Shown: positions 52,087-60,156 of the stretch, one piece after another
Numbering within the stretch: the stretch's first letter is position 1
Layout of the letters: every line of letters begins with the position of its first letter
Assembly (NCBI RefSeq): GCF_019795295.1
Contig: NZ_JAIMCG010000022.1
Span: 1-64,000 of the forward strand
Origin: Cupriavidus sp. AU9028
GTDB taxonomy: Bacteria; Pseudomonadota; Gammaproteobacteria; Burkholderiales; Burkholderiaceae
Reading direction: 5' to 3'
DNA length: 64,000 nucleotides
Notes under the pieces: model-generated
Told to the model about the DNA's origin: nothing
Database searches by the model: none
The model's input: only the letters and a program-made list of their open reading frames with translations
Position numbers and translations under genes: made by a program

Positions 52087-52275
52087 GGGTGCTTCAGATG
52101 GAGGCCGCCAGGAGGAAGGCGGCGAACAAACGGGATGCGTCCCTGGACGTAGGGAACGAAAGGACGATCCCGATGCTGACGATGCGGGACCACAGGACGC
52201 GACAAATCGGACGTGCAGCCTCGCGCGAGAAAGAGGGGAACAACAGGAGAGCTCGCGGCGAGGAGGAGGCTTACA

Positions 52276-52329
52276 CGGGTAGAACTCCGATCAGGGTCTT
52301 TCGGCTTGAAACGCCGCGCATTCTACCCG
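52276..52329 (-). repeat. 9-bp inverted repeat CGGGTAGAA/TTCTACCCG after the hydrolase gene
   Basis: CGGGTAGAA (52276-52284) and TTCTACCCG (52321-52329) form a perfect 9-bp dyad with a 36-base loop. The right arm contains the hydrolase stop codon. A smaller CGGC...GCCG hairpin lies within the loop. It may form a transcript end or leader structure upstream of the SulP gene. No T-tract is seen. Confidence 0.35.
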
Positions 52330-53186
52330 CGATGCTGCTGTGCAGCAAGACCGGTCTGGCCAGGTACCTGGCGCCCGACCGGCACATACTGCCGTTCGTT
52401 GGCTTCCAGCCACGCCGCCGACGCGGAGGCATCGTGCTGCGCCGGGTGGAAATCGCGCCGGAAGTAATCCCGCCAGGCGCCGAAGGTGTTGCGGATCAGC
52501 CCGTCCCGGCCAAACAGGAAACGCCCCGCCCCCGCCCAGGTACGCCATTGCCACAGCGTGCCGTCGCGACGCAGATTATCGAGGGTCTGCCGCAAGGCAT
52601 CGAGCAGGAAGCCGTAGCTGACCCGGCGGAACCAGCGGATGCGCCATTCGTGCGAGCCGTCCAGCGCCTGATACAGGTCGAAGGCCACCGTGCGGTGCTC
52701 GGCTTCCTCGGCGCTGTGCCACAGCCATAGCGTCGCCAGACGCGGGTCCTGCTTGCCCAGCACGCCGGGATGTTCCAGCAGCCAGGTGGCGAAGATCGCG
52801 GTGAAGTGCTCGTAGGCCGCCGTGATCGCCAGCGGATGGCGCGGGTCCGCGCCCTCCAGCTGTTTCAGGCGCGCCTGGGAACGCGGCGCCCAACCATTGA
52901 CCATGCCCAGCTGCGCGAGGTGGTCGTTGTAGAGCCCGTGCAGACGGCGGTGGGTCGCCTCCTGCCCGACGAAGCCCTGCACCTGCGCCTGGAACCGTTG
53001 CTGCGCCTGTTCCGGCAGCGCCTTGAAGCCGCCGCGCACGGCATCGATAAAGAACTGCTCGCCCACTGGAAAGCTCATCGACAGCGCGTTGAGGAACGCA
53101 GTGCGAAACGGATCGCCGTCGCACCAGTGGCGCGCAATCGGCGCTTCCATGTCGACCAGCAGGCGGCGGACGATCAGTTCGGACAT
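52323..53186 (-). CDS. Predicted metal-dependent hydrolase (PF10118-like)
   Basis: The 287-residue protein starts at an ATG after GAGGAGACGCC. It has a mostly helical, ferritin-like arrangement with metal-ligand-like motifs: FPVGEQFFIDAVRGG, FVGQEATHRRLH, YEHFTAIFATWLL and WHSAEEAEHRTVAFDLY. This matches the PF10118 family of uncharacterised putative di-metal proteins. It is divergent from a TetR gene, with two matching operators between them, so it is probably induced by a small ligand of that regulator. No substrate is known. Confidence 0.85.
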   Translation of the reverse strand: MSELIVRRLLVDMEAPIARHWCDGDPFRTAFLNALSMSFPVGEQFFIDAVRGGFKALPEQAQQRFQAQVQGFVGQEATHRRLHGLYNDHLAQLGMVNGWAPRSQARLKQLEGADPRHPLAITAAYEHFTAIFATWLLEHPGVLGKQDPRLATLWLWHSAEEAEHRTVAFDLYQALDGSHEWRIRWFRRVSYGFLLDALRQTLDNLRRDGTLWQWRTWAGAGRFLFGRDGLIRNTFGAWRDYFRRDFHPAQHDASASAAWLEANERQYVPVGRQVPGQTGLAAQQHRG

Positions 53187-53220
53187 TGGCGTCTCCTCGT
53201 GGAACCGGGCTTGAAACCGC

Positions 53221-53240
53221 TTGGTACGCGCCCGTACCAG
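53221..53240. promoter_or_regulatory. TetR operator candidate 1 (TTGGTAC-N6-GTACCAG)
   Basis: TTGGTAC, six bases, GTACCAG lies 35 bases upstream of the hydrolase start. It matches the perfect dyad at 53267-53286 in sequence and spacer, apart from the last base. Confidence 0.65.
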
Positions 53241-53266
53241 CATGCCGCCAAGTTTGATAGGCATAA

Positions 53267-53286
53267 TTGGTACTGTCAAGTACCAA
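53267..53286. promoter_or_regulatory. TetR operator candidate 2 (TTGGTAC-N6-GTACCAA)
   Basis: This is a perfect 7-bp dyad with a 6-bp spacer, 39 bases upstream of the TetR start. It is centred 46 bp from copy 1. The pair would let one TetR protein repress both divergent genes. Confidence 0.65.
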
Positions 53287-53324
53287 ACGTCCGCTGCCCG
53301 CTGCACACCCCTTCTCCATCCGCC

Positions 53325-53999
53325 ATGCCCGAAAGCAACCTGAACTTCGCCCTGGATACGCTGCTGTCGGATGTGCAGCACGAGCATTACCGCCGCCTGG
53401 TGAAGGGGTTGGCGCAGGCCTTGTCAGCGAAGCCGTATGCCGACCTCACCATCACGGACATCGTGCGCGAGGCGGGCGTGTCGCGCCGCACCTTCTACGA
53501 GCACTTCGAAGGTAGAAGCGACTGCCTGCTGGCGCTCTACGCCGCGGCGAGCCGACAGGCGCTGCAGGCGCTGCGCGAGGCGATCGCCCCGGGCCGGCCC
53601 TGGCGGGAACAGGTAGAAAACGGGCTGCGGGCCTATCTGGGTCACCTTGGCGGCAATCCAACGCTGCTGCGCACCCTGCTGATCGAGATCTGGACGCTCG
53701 GCGACGCCGGCCTGTCCGTGCGGCGCGAGGTGAACCGGGAGATTGCCGCCTTCATCCAGCAGGCCGTACGTGGCGCGGGTGCCGAGCTGCCCTACCCGCT
53801 GGCGCTGGCAGTGGTTGGCGCGATCCACGAACTGATCCTGGAGCGGATCGAACCCGGCGCCGGCGCGCCGCTGGAGGCGCTGCTGCCGCACGTCACGGAA
53901 CTGGTCTCGCGCGTGGCACAGGCCGGTGACTGCACCGGTCGTGAACCGGCAATGAACCCGTCGGCAACCGGCTCCGGCCTCCCGGCTGGCCCGACATGA
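53325..53999 (+). CDS. TetR-family transcriptional regulator
   Basis: The 224-residue protein has the TetR helix-turn-helix near the N-terminus (ALSAKPYADLTITDIVREAGVSRRTFYEHFEGRSDCLLALY, about 30-72) and an all-helical ligand domain. The ATG at 53325 was chosen because the frame above it runs antisense to the hydrolase gene. It most likely represses itself and the divergent hydrolase through the two TTGGTAC-N6-GTACCAA sites. Confidence 0.92.
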   Translation: MPESNLNFALDTLLSDVQHEHYRRLVKGLAQALSAKPYADLTITDIVREAGVSRRTFYEHFEGRSDCLLALYAAASRQALQALREAIAPGRPWREQVENGLRAYLGHLGGNPTLLRTLLIEIWTLGDAGLSVRREVNREIAAFIQQAVRGAGAELPYPLALAVVGAIHELILERIEPGAGAPLEALLPHVTELVSRVAQAGDCTGREPAMNPSATGSGLPAGPT

Positions 54000-54047
54000 T
54001 GCGATGCTTCCGCGTGTCCAGCGCAGCCCGATTGCTCCGGGCGCTCG

Positions 54048-55112
54048 CTACCGGCGGAACCAGAGCATCGACAGTGCACACGCCGCCACCAGCAACAGCA
54101 CCGACGCCGCAGCGAACAGGCCGCTCAGTTCGGTTTCCTTGCGCTCCAGCGCGAAGCGCGAGCTGAGCTTTCGATAGACCTGGCTCAGGTCGGCGGCCGA
54201 TCCCGCCTGGAAGTATTCGCCGCCGGTCATCGTCGCCACCGCTCGCAGCGAGGGCTCGTCCAGCTGCATGTAGTAGGACAGCAGCGAGCCAGTGCCGTAG
54301 GTACCCTGCGGCGAACCGAACCCCACCGAGTAGACCCGCACGCCCCGTTTGGCAGCCATGCGCGCGGCATCCAGCGGATCGGGCCCGGAGGTACGACGCC
54401 CATCGCTGAGCAGGATCACCGCGCCGTGCCGGTAGGAACCCGGCTCGACCGCCGGGCGCTCCTGGGGCCGCTTGCGGCCGCCGTTCAGCGCGGCCGATTC
54501 GTCCAGCGGCCTGCCCTGCAGTTCGGTGCGTGCCGCGTCGTCCTGAAAAAGAATCGCCTCGAGGTCGATGCCGTCGTCGGGGAACAGCACCGCAAGCGCC
54601 TGGAACAGTCCGCTGCCCGTCGCGGTGCCGCGCTGCAGATGCAAGCGGTCCAGCGCGTCCAGCATGTCGCGCCGGTTGCTGGTCGGCGGCAGCACCACCG
54701 CCGCGGTGCCGGCGAAGGAGACGATCCCAAGGCGCACACTGGCCGGAAGATCGACGATCAGGTCGCGCGCGGCCTGTTGCGCGGCGGTCAGACGGTCGGG
54801 CTCGACATCGGTGGCTTCCATGCTGCGCGAGACGTCCATCGCCAGCACCAGCGTCAGCGTATCGCTGGGCAGCGTGACGGTCGCGCTTGGACGCGCACAG
54901 GCGAGCAGCGCGGTCCCCAGCGCGAGCAGCAACAGCAAGGGAGGAATATGCCTCCGGAGGCGCTGGCGCGGACCCAAGGCAGCACGAGGCAGGGCAAGAC
55001 TGCCGTAGAGCAGCGCGGTTTTCTTGCGCCGCGAGATCACATAAAGGTAAGCAGCTGCCAGCAGTGGGAGCGCGAGCAGCAGCCAGAGCAATTGCGGCCA
55101 GAGAAACTGCAT
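54048..55112 (-). CDS. Membrane-anchored VWA-domain protein (BatA/BatB-like)
   Basis: The 354-residue protein has membrane helices at about 5-25 and 57-72, then a von Willebrand A domain with an intact metal-binding DxSxS (Asp93, Ser95, Ser97 in AMDVSRSME), GIVSFAG and ILLSDGRRTSGPDPLDAA, and a C-terminal helix (AASVLLLVAACALSML). This is the BatA/BatB layout. It is divergent from the HtrA-like gene and pairs with the second VWA gene at 58122-59222. It contains an insertion (about 180-215, rich in charged residues) like the one in that paralog. Confidence 0.9.
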   Translation of the reverse strand: MQFLWPQLLWLLLALPLLAAAYLYVISRRKKTALLYGSLALPRAALGPRQRLRRHIPPLLLLLALGTALLACARPSATVTLPSDTLTLVLAMDVSRSMEATDVEPDRLTAAQQAARDLIVDLPASVRLGIVSFAGTAAVVLPPTSNRRDMLDALDRLHLQRGTATGSGLFQALAVLFPDDGIDLEAILFQDDAARTELQGRPLDESAALNGGRKRPQERPAVEPGSYRHGAVILLSDGRRTSGPDPLDAARMAAKRGVRVYSVGFGSPQGTYGTGSLLSYYMQLDEPSLRAVATMTGGEYFQAGSAADLSQVYRKLSSRFALERKETELSGLFAAASVLLLVAACALSMLWFRR

Positions 55113-55186
55113 GCTCTGCTCCTTGGCCCATGGTTAAGAGGATGGTACTGTATTTTCCACGGCGGGACGCGAGCTCGGAGGCTGAG

Positions 55187-56104
55187 ATGAAACGCGTGAC
55201 GTTCTATGCATGGCTTTCGGCAGCGATCGCGCTGATCTTCGCGTTGGGGGTAGCGTCGGCGTTGCTGTTGCAACCGCCACCTCGCCCGCTGACGCAGAAG
55301 GACATCGACTCCGCCGTGCTGCACACGCTGCACACGAAGACCTTGCCGTCGCAGACCGCACGCGCCGCGGAGGTCATCCGCGAGTCGGTCGTCGAAGTGC
55401 GCAGCTTCTCCGCCGTGCAGGAGGCGATCGAGAAGGCGGCCGACGGCGCACCCGCCCCACCCGCCCCACCCGCCGCGCGACGCGACCGCCATCCACCCGC
55501 CAAGCCGCCCGACTCCCGTCAGTCCGGTCCGGCCAAGGATGCGCAAGCCAATGCGGAACTGGCCGAAGCACGCCATATCGGCTCCGGCGTGGTGGTCACC
55601 GAAAGCGGCATGGTCATCACCAGCCATCATGTCGTGGCCGGCGCCCATCGGCTGGAAGTGCGATTTCACGACGGCCACACCGCGCAAGCCGTCATGGTCC
55701 AGGCCATTCCCGAACGGGACCTGGCCATCCTGCAGCCCGCTTCCATCCCCGACGACCTGCCGCCCGCCACGCTGGGATCGAGCCGCGACCTGGCGCCCGG
55801 CGCGGACGTGGTCGCGGTCGGCTTTCCCTTCGGCATCGGCCCGTCGGTGTCGGCCGGCGTGGTCTCCGGGCTGGACCGCCAGTTCGTGTCACCTGATACG
55901 CGCGAGAGCCTGGACCGCCTGATCCAGTTCGACGCAGCGGTCAATCCCGGCAACTCCGGCGGCCCGCTGATCAACATGAACGGCGAAGTGGTCGGCATCG
56001 TCACCGCCATTCTCAATCCGAGCCAAAGCGGCACCTTCGTCGGCATCGGCTTTGCCACCACCATCGAAAGCGTGGGCGGCTCCCTTGGTTTTTCACCCTT
56101 CTGA
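55187..56104 (+). CDS. Membrane-anchored trypsin-like (HtrA/DegP-type) serine protease lacking PDZ
   Basis: The 305-residue protein starts after CGGAGGCTGAG. A single N-terminal helix (about 7-29) should anchor it, with the rest in the periplasm. A Pro/Ala-rich linker (88-118) precedes the protease domain, whose triad is His148 (VITSHHVVAG), Asp178 (IPERDLAIL) and Ser257 (NPGNSGGPL). The chain stops soon after the domain (FVGIGFATTIESVGG), so no PDZ domain is present. It is 13 bases upstream of a MoxR ATPase gene, suggesting envelope quality control or processing with the MoxR-DUF58-VWA set. That role is inferred. Confidence 0.9.
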   Translation: MKRVTFYAWLSAAIALIFALGVASALLLQPPPRPLTQKDIDSAVLHTLHTKTLPSQTARAAEVIRESVVEVRSFSAVQEAIEKAADGAPAPPAPPAARRDRHPPAKPPDSRQSGPAKDAQANAELAEARHIGSGVVVTESGMVITSHHVVAGAHRLEVRFHDGHTAQAVMVQAIPERDLAILQPASIPDDLPPATLGSSRDLAPGADVVAVGFPFGIGPSVSAGVVSGLDRQFVSPDTRESLDRLIQFDAAVNPGNSGGPLINMNGEVVGIVTAILNPSQSGTFVGIGFATTIESVGGSLGFSPF

Positions 56105-56117
56105 AGGCGACAGGCAC

Positions 56118-57131
56118 ATGAACGAGCAAACCTTCGGCGCAGCGGAAAGCGCCACCCTGATGGAGCGTCTGCTGTACGAGGTCAAGCGCGTGGTGGTCGG
56201 CCAGGATCACTTTCTGGAGCGGGTGCTGGTGGCGATCCTTGCCGGCGGCCACCTGCTGGTCGAAGGAGTGCCCGGCCTGGCCAAGACGCTGACGGTCAAC
56301 ACCCTGGCGCGCACCATGAGCGGCTCGTTCAAGCGCATCCAGTTCACCCCCGACCTGCTGCCCGCCGACCTGATCGGCACCCGCATGTACCACCAGGGCA
56401 CCGGCGAATTCTCCACCGTGCTCGGACCGGTGTTCGCCAATCTGCTGCTGGCCGACGAGATCAACCGCGCCCCCGCCAAGGTGCAAAGTGCACTGCTCGA
56501 AGTGATGCAGGAAAAGCAGATCACGATCGCCGGCGAAACGCACCGGGTGCCGACGCCCTTCCTGGTGATGGCGACGCAAAATCCGATCGAGACCGAAGGC
56601 ACCTACCCGCTGCCCGAGGCGCAGGTGGATCGCTTCATGATGAAGGTGCTGGTCGGCTATCCCAGCGAGGAAGAGGAAGTCGTGATCGTCAACCGGGTGA
56701 CGGGGCCGCGCATCAGCGTGCGCCCGATCGCCACGCCGGTGCAGCTGACCGGGCTCCAGGAGGAGTGCCGCGCCGTCTATGTGGACCCGGGCCTGATCCA
56801 GTACGCGGTGCGCGTGGTCGCCGCTACGCGCAAGCCAGGCAACTACGGCCTGGCGGAGCTGGACCGTTTCGTCGCGTTTGGGGCCAGTCCGCGCGCGACC
56901 ATCGGCCTGATCGAAGGGGCGCGTGCGCTGGCCTACCTGCGCGGGCGCCACTACGCGGTGCCGGAGGATGTCACGGACCTGGTGCCCGATGTGCTGCGCC
57001 ACCGGCTGGCGCTGTCGTACGAGGCGCTGTCCGAAGGCGTCAACCCGGACCAGCTGATCGCCCGCATCCTGCAGGCGCTGCCGGTGCCCGAACGTCCGCT
57101 GGAATCCCATGTTCGGCCGGCTGCGCGCTAG
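56118..57131 (+). CDS. MoxR-family AAA+ ATPase
   Basis: The 337-residue protein has Walker A (EGVPGLAKTLT, 49-59), Walker B (LLLADEINRAP), sensor 1 (VMATQNPIETEGTYPLPEAQ) and sensor 2 (ASPRATIGL) typical of MoxR. These ATPases act as chaperones, often with VWA proteins. The following DUF58 gene starts 23 bases before its end. The set DUF58-VWA downstream is the classic MoxR partner arrangement. Confidence 0.95.
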   Translation: MNEQTFGAAESATLMERLLYEVKRVVVGQDHFLERVLVAILAGGHLLVEGVPGLAKTLTVNTLARTMSGSFKRIQFTPDLLPADLIGTRMYHQGTGEFSTVLGPVFANLLLADEINRAPAKVQSALLEVMQEKQITIAGETHRVPTPFLVMATQNPIETEGTYPLPEAQVDRFMMKVLVGYPSEEEEVVIVNRVTGPRISVRPIATPVQLTGLQEECRAVYVDPGLIQYAVRVVAATRKPGNYGLAELDRFVAFGASPRATIGLIEGARALAYLRGRHYAVPEDVTDLVPDVLRHRLALSYEALSEGVNPDQLIARILQALPVPERPLESHVRPAAR

Positions 57132-58125
57132 GCGCCGCGACGGCGGCGGCACCGCCGAACCGCCCCCGCCAGCGGCCGGGGGCGCGGCATCGCTCGCCCC
57201 TGCCGGGGCCACGGGCCGCACTGACGCGCTGCTGCGCCGCCTCGAATGGACAGTGGTGCGGCGGCTCGACGGCCTGCTGCAGGGTGATTACCGCACGCTG
57301 TTCCGCGGCTTCGGGCTCGATCTGGCGGACCTGCGCGAGTACAACCCGGGCGATGACGTGCGGCACATCGACTGGAACGTCACCGCGCGGCTGCAGACGC
57401 CGCACGTGCGCGAGTTCCAGGAGGACCGGGAGGTCAGCGTGTGGTTCGTGCTGGATCTGAGCGGATCGATCGACTTCGGCTCCGGGGACGTGCGCAAGCG
57501 CGACTTGCTCGGCGACTTCACCACGGTGCTGGCGCTGCTGCTGACGCGCTACGGCAACCGCGTCGGCGCGCTGCTCTACAACGGCGCAAGCGGCATCACC
57601 GCATCGGTGGTACCTGCCCGTTCGGGACGGCGCCAGATGCTGCATCTGTTGCAGCGAATGACCGCGACACCGGCCGCCTCGCCCGGCAGCACACGCTTGC
57701 GGGACCTGCTCGAGCGTGCCCGCGCGGTGGCGCGGCGCCGCTCGGTGCTCTTCGTCGTCTCCGATTTCATCAGCGAGCCCGGGTGGGAAGCCTCGCTCGC
57801 GCTGCTGGCGCGCCGGCATGAAGTCGTCGCGGTGCGGCTGGTCGATCCCCTGGAGCAGGCGCTGCCCGACCTCGGGCTGGTCGTGATGCAGGATGCGGAA
57901 ACGGGAGAGCAGATGGTCGTCGACACCCATGACCGCGCCTTCAGGCAGCGCTTCGCCGCCGCCGCGCAGGCACGGGAAAGCAGTCTGCAGCAGGCCTTCG
58001 CGCAAGCCGGCGTCGATTGCCTGACGCTGCGCACCGATGCGCGGCTGGACCTCGCGCTGCTGGACTTCACGCGCCGGCGGCGCGGGCGCCGCGGCGGGCG
58101 CGACCCGGCCAGGGGGGCAGCATGA
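57109..58125 (+). CDS. DUF58-domain protein (VWA-like) of the MoxR cluster
   Basis: The 338-residue protein has the DUF58 core YNPGDDVRHIDWNVTAR (about 80-97), followed by a VWA-like segment (VWFVLDLSGSIDFGS) with DxSxS. No membrane helix is seen. The N-terminal 45 residues are Gly/Pro/Ala-rich. It overlaps moxR at its start, and the next VWA gene overlaps its stop (ATGA). It is presumed to be a MoxR partner in the cytoplasm or at the membrane face. Confidence 0.92.
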   Translation: MFGRLRARRRDGGGTAEPPPPAAGGAASLAPAGATGRTDALLRRLEWTVVRRLDGLLQGDYRTLFRGFGLDLADLREYNPGDDVRHIDWNVTARLQTPHVREFQEDREVSVWFVLDLSGSIDFGSGDVRKRDLLGDFTTVLALLLTRYGNRVGALLYNGASGITASVVPARSGRRQMLHLLQRMTATPAASPGSTRLRDLLERARAVARRRSVLFVVSDFISEPGWEASLALLARRHEVVAVRLVDPLEQALPDLGLVVMQDAETGEQMVVDTHDRAFRQRFAAAAQARESSLQQAFAQAGVDCLTLRTDARLDLALLDFTRRRRGRRGGRDPARGAA

Positions 58126-59222
58126 CCGAAGCGCTCGAACGCCTGCCCGTCTTCGGCTTTCTCTGGCCCGCCATGCTGTGGCTGCTCGCGCTCGTGGTGT
58201 TGCTCGCGTTCGGCTACGTCTGGCTGGACCTGCGTCGTCGCCGGGTCACCGCCAGTTACCCGGCCCTGAAGACCGTGGGGCCGGCCAACCGCGCCGGCAG
58301 CGGCTGGCGCAGGCACGTGCCGCCGGTTCTGATGGGGCTGGCGTTGACCGCGCTGATCGTCGCCATCGCCCGGCCGCAGGCCATGCTGAAGATCCCGTCG
58401 CGCATCGAGACGGTGATCCTGGTGCTCGACCTGTCCGGCAGCATGCGCGCGCAGGACGTGCAGCCCAGCCGCATCATGGCCGCCAAGGAGGCCGCCAAGA
58501 TCCTGGTCAAGTCGCAGCCCTCGGGCGTCAGCACCGGCGTGGTGGCGATGGCCGGTACCGCCGCCCTGGCTCAGGCGCCGGTGCGCAGCAAGGAAGACGT
58601 CGCCACCGCGATCGACCGCCTGCAGGTCCAGGGCGGCACCGCGCTTGGCAACGGGATGCTGGTCGCGCTGACCGCGCTGTTGCCCCACACCACCGTGGAG
58701 GCGGAGCGGCTGATGAACAGCGATACCGGATCGACGCCCGAGCGGCGCTCGCAACCGAACCCGAACGCGGGCCCGCCCCCCGGCCTCGCGGTACCGGACA
58801 GCGGCGAGACGGCAACGCCCGGCTCGTACCGCGCGGGTGCCATCGTGCTGTTCTCGGACGGGGAAAGCAACGCCGGGCCCACGGCGCTGCAGGCGGCGCA
58901 GCTGGCGGCCACGCATGGCGTGCGCGTCTACACGGTTGGGGTGGGCACACCGGAAGGCGTGGTGCTGTCGGCCGATGGCTGGTCGTCGCGGGTCAAGCTG
59001 GACGAGCAGGTGCTGCGGCAGGTTGCCGATTCGACCGGCGCGGAGTACTTCCGGCTGGAGGATGCGGCCGAGCTGAAGAAGCTCTATCGCGCGCTGCGTG
59101 CGCGTCTCGCCTTCGGCAAACCGGACCAGGTCGAAGTGACCGCCTTCTTTGCGGCTGCGGGCGCGCTGCTCGCCACGCTCGCCGCACTGCTGTCGCTTTG
59201 GTGGCACGGCCGAGTGCTATAG
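58122..59222 (+). CDS. Membrane-anchored VWA-domain protein (BatA/BatB-like)
   Basis: The 366-residue protein has two N-terminal membrane helices (about 15-36 and 66-83), a VWA domain with DxSxS (Asp103, Ser105, Ser107 in VLDLSGSMR), and VVAMAG and IVLFSDGESNAGPTALQAA motifs, and a C-terminal helix (AAAGALLATLAALLSLWW). It is a paralog of the protein at 54048-55112. It starts at the ATG overlapping the DUF58 stop. BatD-type or TPR genes, which often complete Bat operons, are absent here. Confidence 0.92.
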   Translation: MTEALERLPVFGFLWPAMLWLLALVVLLAFGYVWLDLRRRRVTASYPALKTVGPANRAGSGWRRHVPPVLMGLALTALIVAIARPQAMLKIPSRIETVILVLDLSGSMRAQDVQPSRIMAAKEAAKILVKSQPSGVSTGVVAMAGTAALAQAPVRSKEDVATAIDRLQVQGGTALGNGMLVALTALLPHTTVEAERLMNSDTGSTPERRSQPNPNAGPPPGLAVPDSGETATPGSYRAGAIVLFSDGESNAGPTALQAAQLAATHGVRVYTVGVGTPEGVVLSADGWSSRVKLDEQVLRQVADSTGAEYFRLEDAAELKKLYRALRARLAFGKPDQVEVTAFFAAAGALLATLAALLSLWWHGRVL

Positions 59223-59243
59223 GGCCGGTTTGCTCAGGTTTGC

Positions 59244-59285
59244 TCCCCTCTCCGCCGCGCGAAAGAGGGGCCGGGGAAAGAGGGC
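59244..59285. repeat. GC-rich intergenic hairpin repeat (third copy)
   Basis: The unit runs from CCCCTCTCC to GGCCGGGGAAAGAGGG and resembles the units at 18573-18685, particularly the GGGCCGGGGA core. It is the only notable element in the gap between the VWA gene and the next small secreted protein. Confidence 0.5.
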
Positions 59286-59371
59286 AGCGAGCGCCTGCAG
59301 CGCAAGCCCATGCGCCAACGCCCTCCTACAATACTCCGAAGCCACCTTCCGCTTCCGCCCAAGGAGTTGCA

Positions 59372-59788
59372 ATGCCGCACCGCCTGCTGGTCCGTACTGG
59401 CGACAGGATTCGCCGCTCGCTGCCCCTGCTCCCTGCCCTGGCCGCCTTTGCCCTCCCCGCGCCTGCCGCCGCCTATTTCGACAGCTACCTGTCGACCACC
59501 ATCATCGGCACACTGACCCCCGTGCAGGCCCGGTCGTTCTCCGACGCGGTCGGCCGCACGCTGGTCAAGACGGAAGACGGGGCATCGCAACGGTGGCAGT
59601 CGCCCGCCGGCGAGAAAGGACAGCCGGTGCAAGCGACGCTGACGCCCGTCAGAAGCAAGACCGACAAGGGACAGGAATGCCGGCAGATCCGCGGACAGCT
59701 GCGCCGCGGCACGTCCTCCGAGCAATGGATGGCGTGGTTCTGCAAGCAGCCGGACGGCAAGTGGAAGTCGCGCGAAGTCACCGAATAG
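59372..59788 (+). CDS. Small secreted protein, RT0821/Lpp0805-like surface family
   Basis: The 138-residue protein starts after AAGGAGTTGCA and has a signal peptide (LPLLPALAAFALPAPAAA). The mature part includes FSDAVGRTLVKTEDGASQRWQS, a beta-rich stretch, and two cysteines in QECRQIRGQ and WFCKQPDGKWK that could form a disulfide. The last block resembles the C-terminal 'CREY...CRQPDGSW' part of RT0821/Lpp0805-type surface proteins. Function is unknown, and the family match is from memory. Confidence 0.75.
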   Translation: MPHRLLVRTGDRIRRSLPLLPALAAFALPAPAAAYFDSYLSTTIIGTLTPVQARSFSDAVGRTLVKTEDGASQRWQSPAGEKGQPVQATLTPVRSKTDKGQECRQIRGQLRRGTSSEQWMAWFCKQPDGKWKSREVTE

Positions 59789-59852
59789 CCGTCGTCGCTT
59801 GCGCTCCGGCCTCGGCCGCGCGGTCACATCTCGTTACCATTAAGTCACCTGA

Positions 59853-59874
59853 ACGGCCGCTTCCGGGCGGCCGT
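59853..59874. terminator. Hairpin ACGGCCGC-N6-GCGGCCGT
   Basis: A perfect 8-bp stem with a six-base loop lies 65 bases after the small secreted protein gene. No T-tract follows directly, so it may be a weak terminator, a REP-like palindrome or an operator. Confidence 0.35.
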
Positions 59875-59961
59875 CGTCACGCACTCGTCATGCCTGGTGC
59901 TTAGCCTTGCGGGGTTTTTCAGCGGGGAATGTCCCCGACCCCCAACGCGAGCCCAGTCCCC

Positions 59962-60123
59962 ATGCACACAGCAAGTCTGACGAAGGCGCTGCTGGTCGTC
60001 TGCCTGACGACCGTGGCCCTCGCCGCCTGCGGCGGCAACGACGACGAACCGGTCGTCACGCCCCAGCCGCCGGCCGACCCCACCCCCGCGCCCGCCAAGC
60101 CCGAGCTGCGCTGCGCGCCGTAA
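59962..60123 (+). CDS. Small lipoprotein upstream of phospholipase C
   Basis: The 53-residue peptide begins MHTASLTKALLVVCLTTVALAACGG. The lipobox LAAC (Cys23) predicts lipid modification and outer-membrane attachment. The mature part is only about 30 residues, Pro-rich, with an acidic start (NDDEPV). Asp is not at +2, so retention in the inner membrane is not predicted. It lies 33 bases before the phospholipase C gene and may share its transcript. Role unknown. Confidence 0.65.
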   Translation: MHTASLTKALLVVCLTTVALAACGGNDDEPVVTPQPPADPTPAPAKPELRCAP

Positions 60124-60156
60124 GCGCCGCCGTTTCCGAAACCGTTCCGACACCCT

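Noticed and set aside
52276-52329. Rho-independent terminator after the hydrolase
   Set aside because: The 9-bp dyad has a long loop and no T-tract, so it is listed only as an inverted repeat.
52089-52730. Plus-strand frame across the SulP leader and hydrolase 3' end
   Set aside because: It is antisense to the conserved hydrolase and lacks any family signature.
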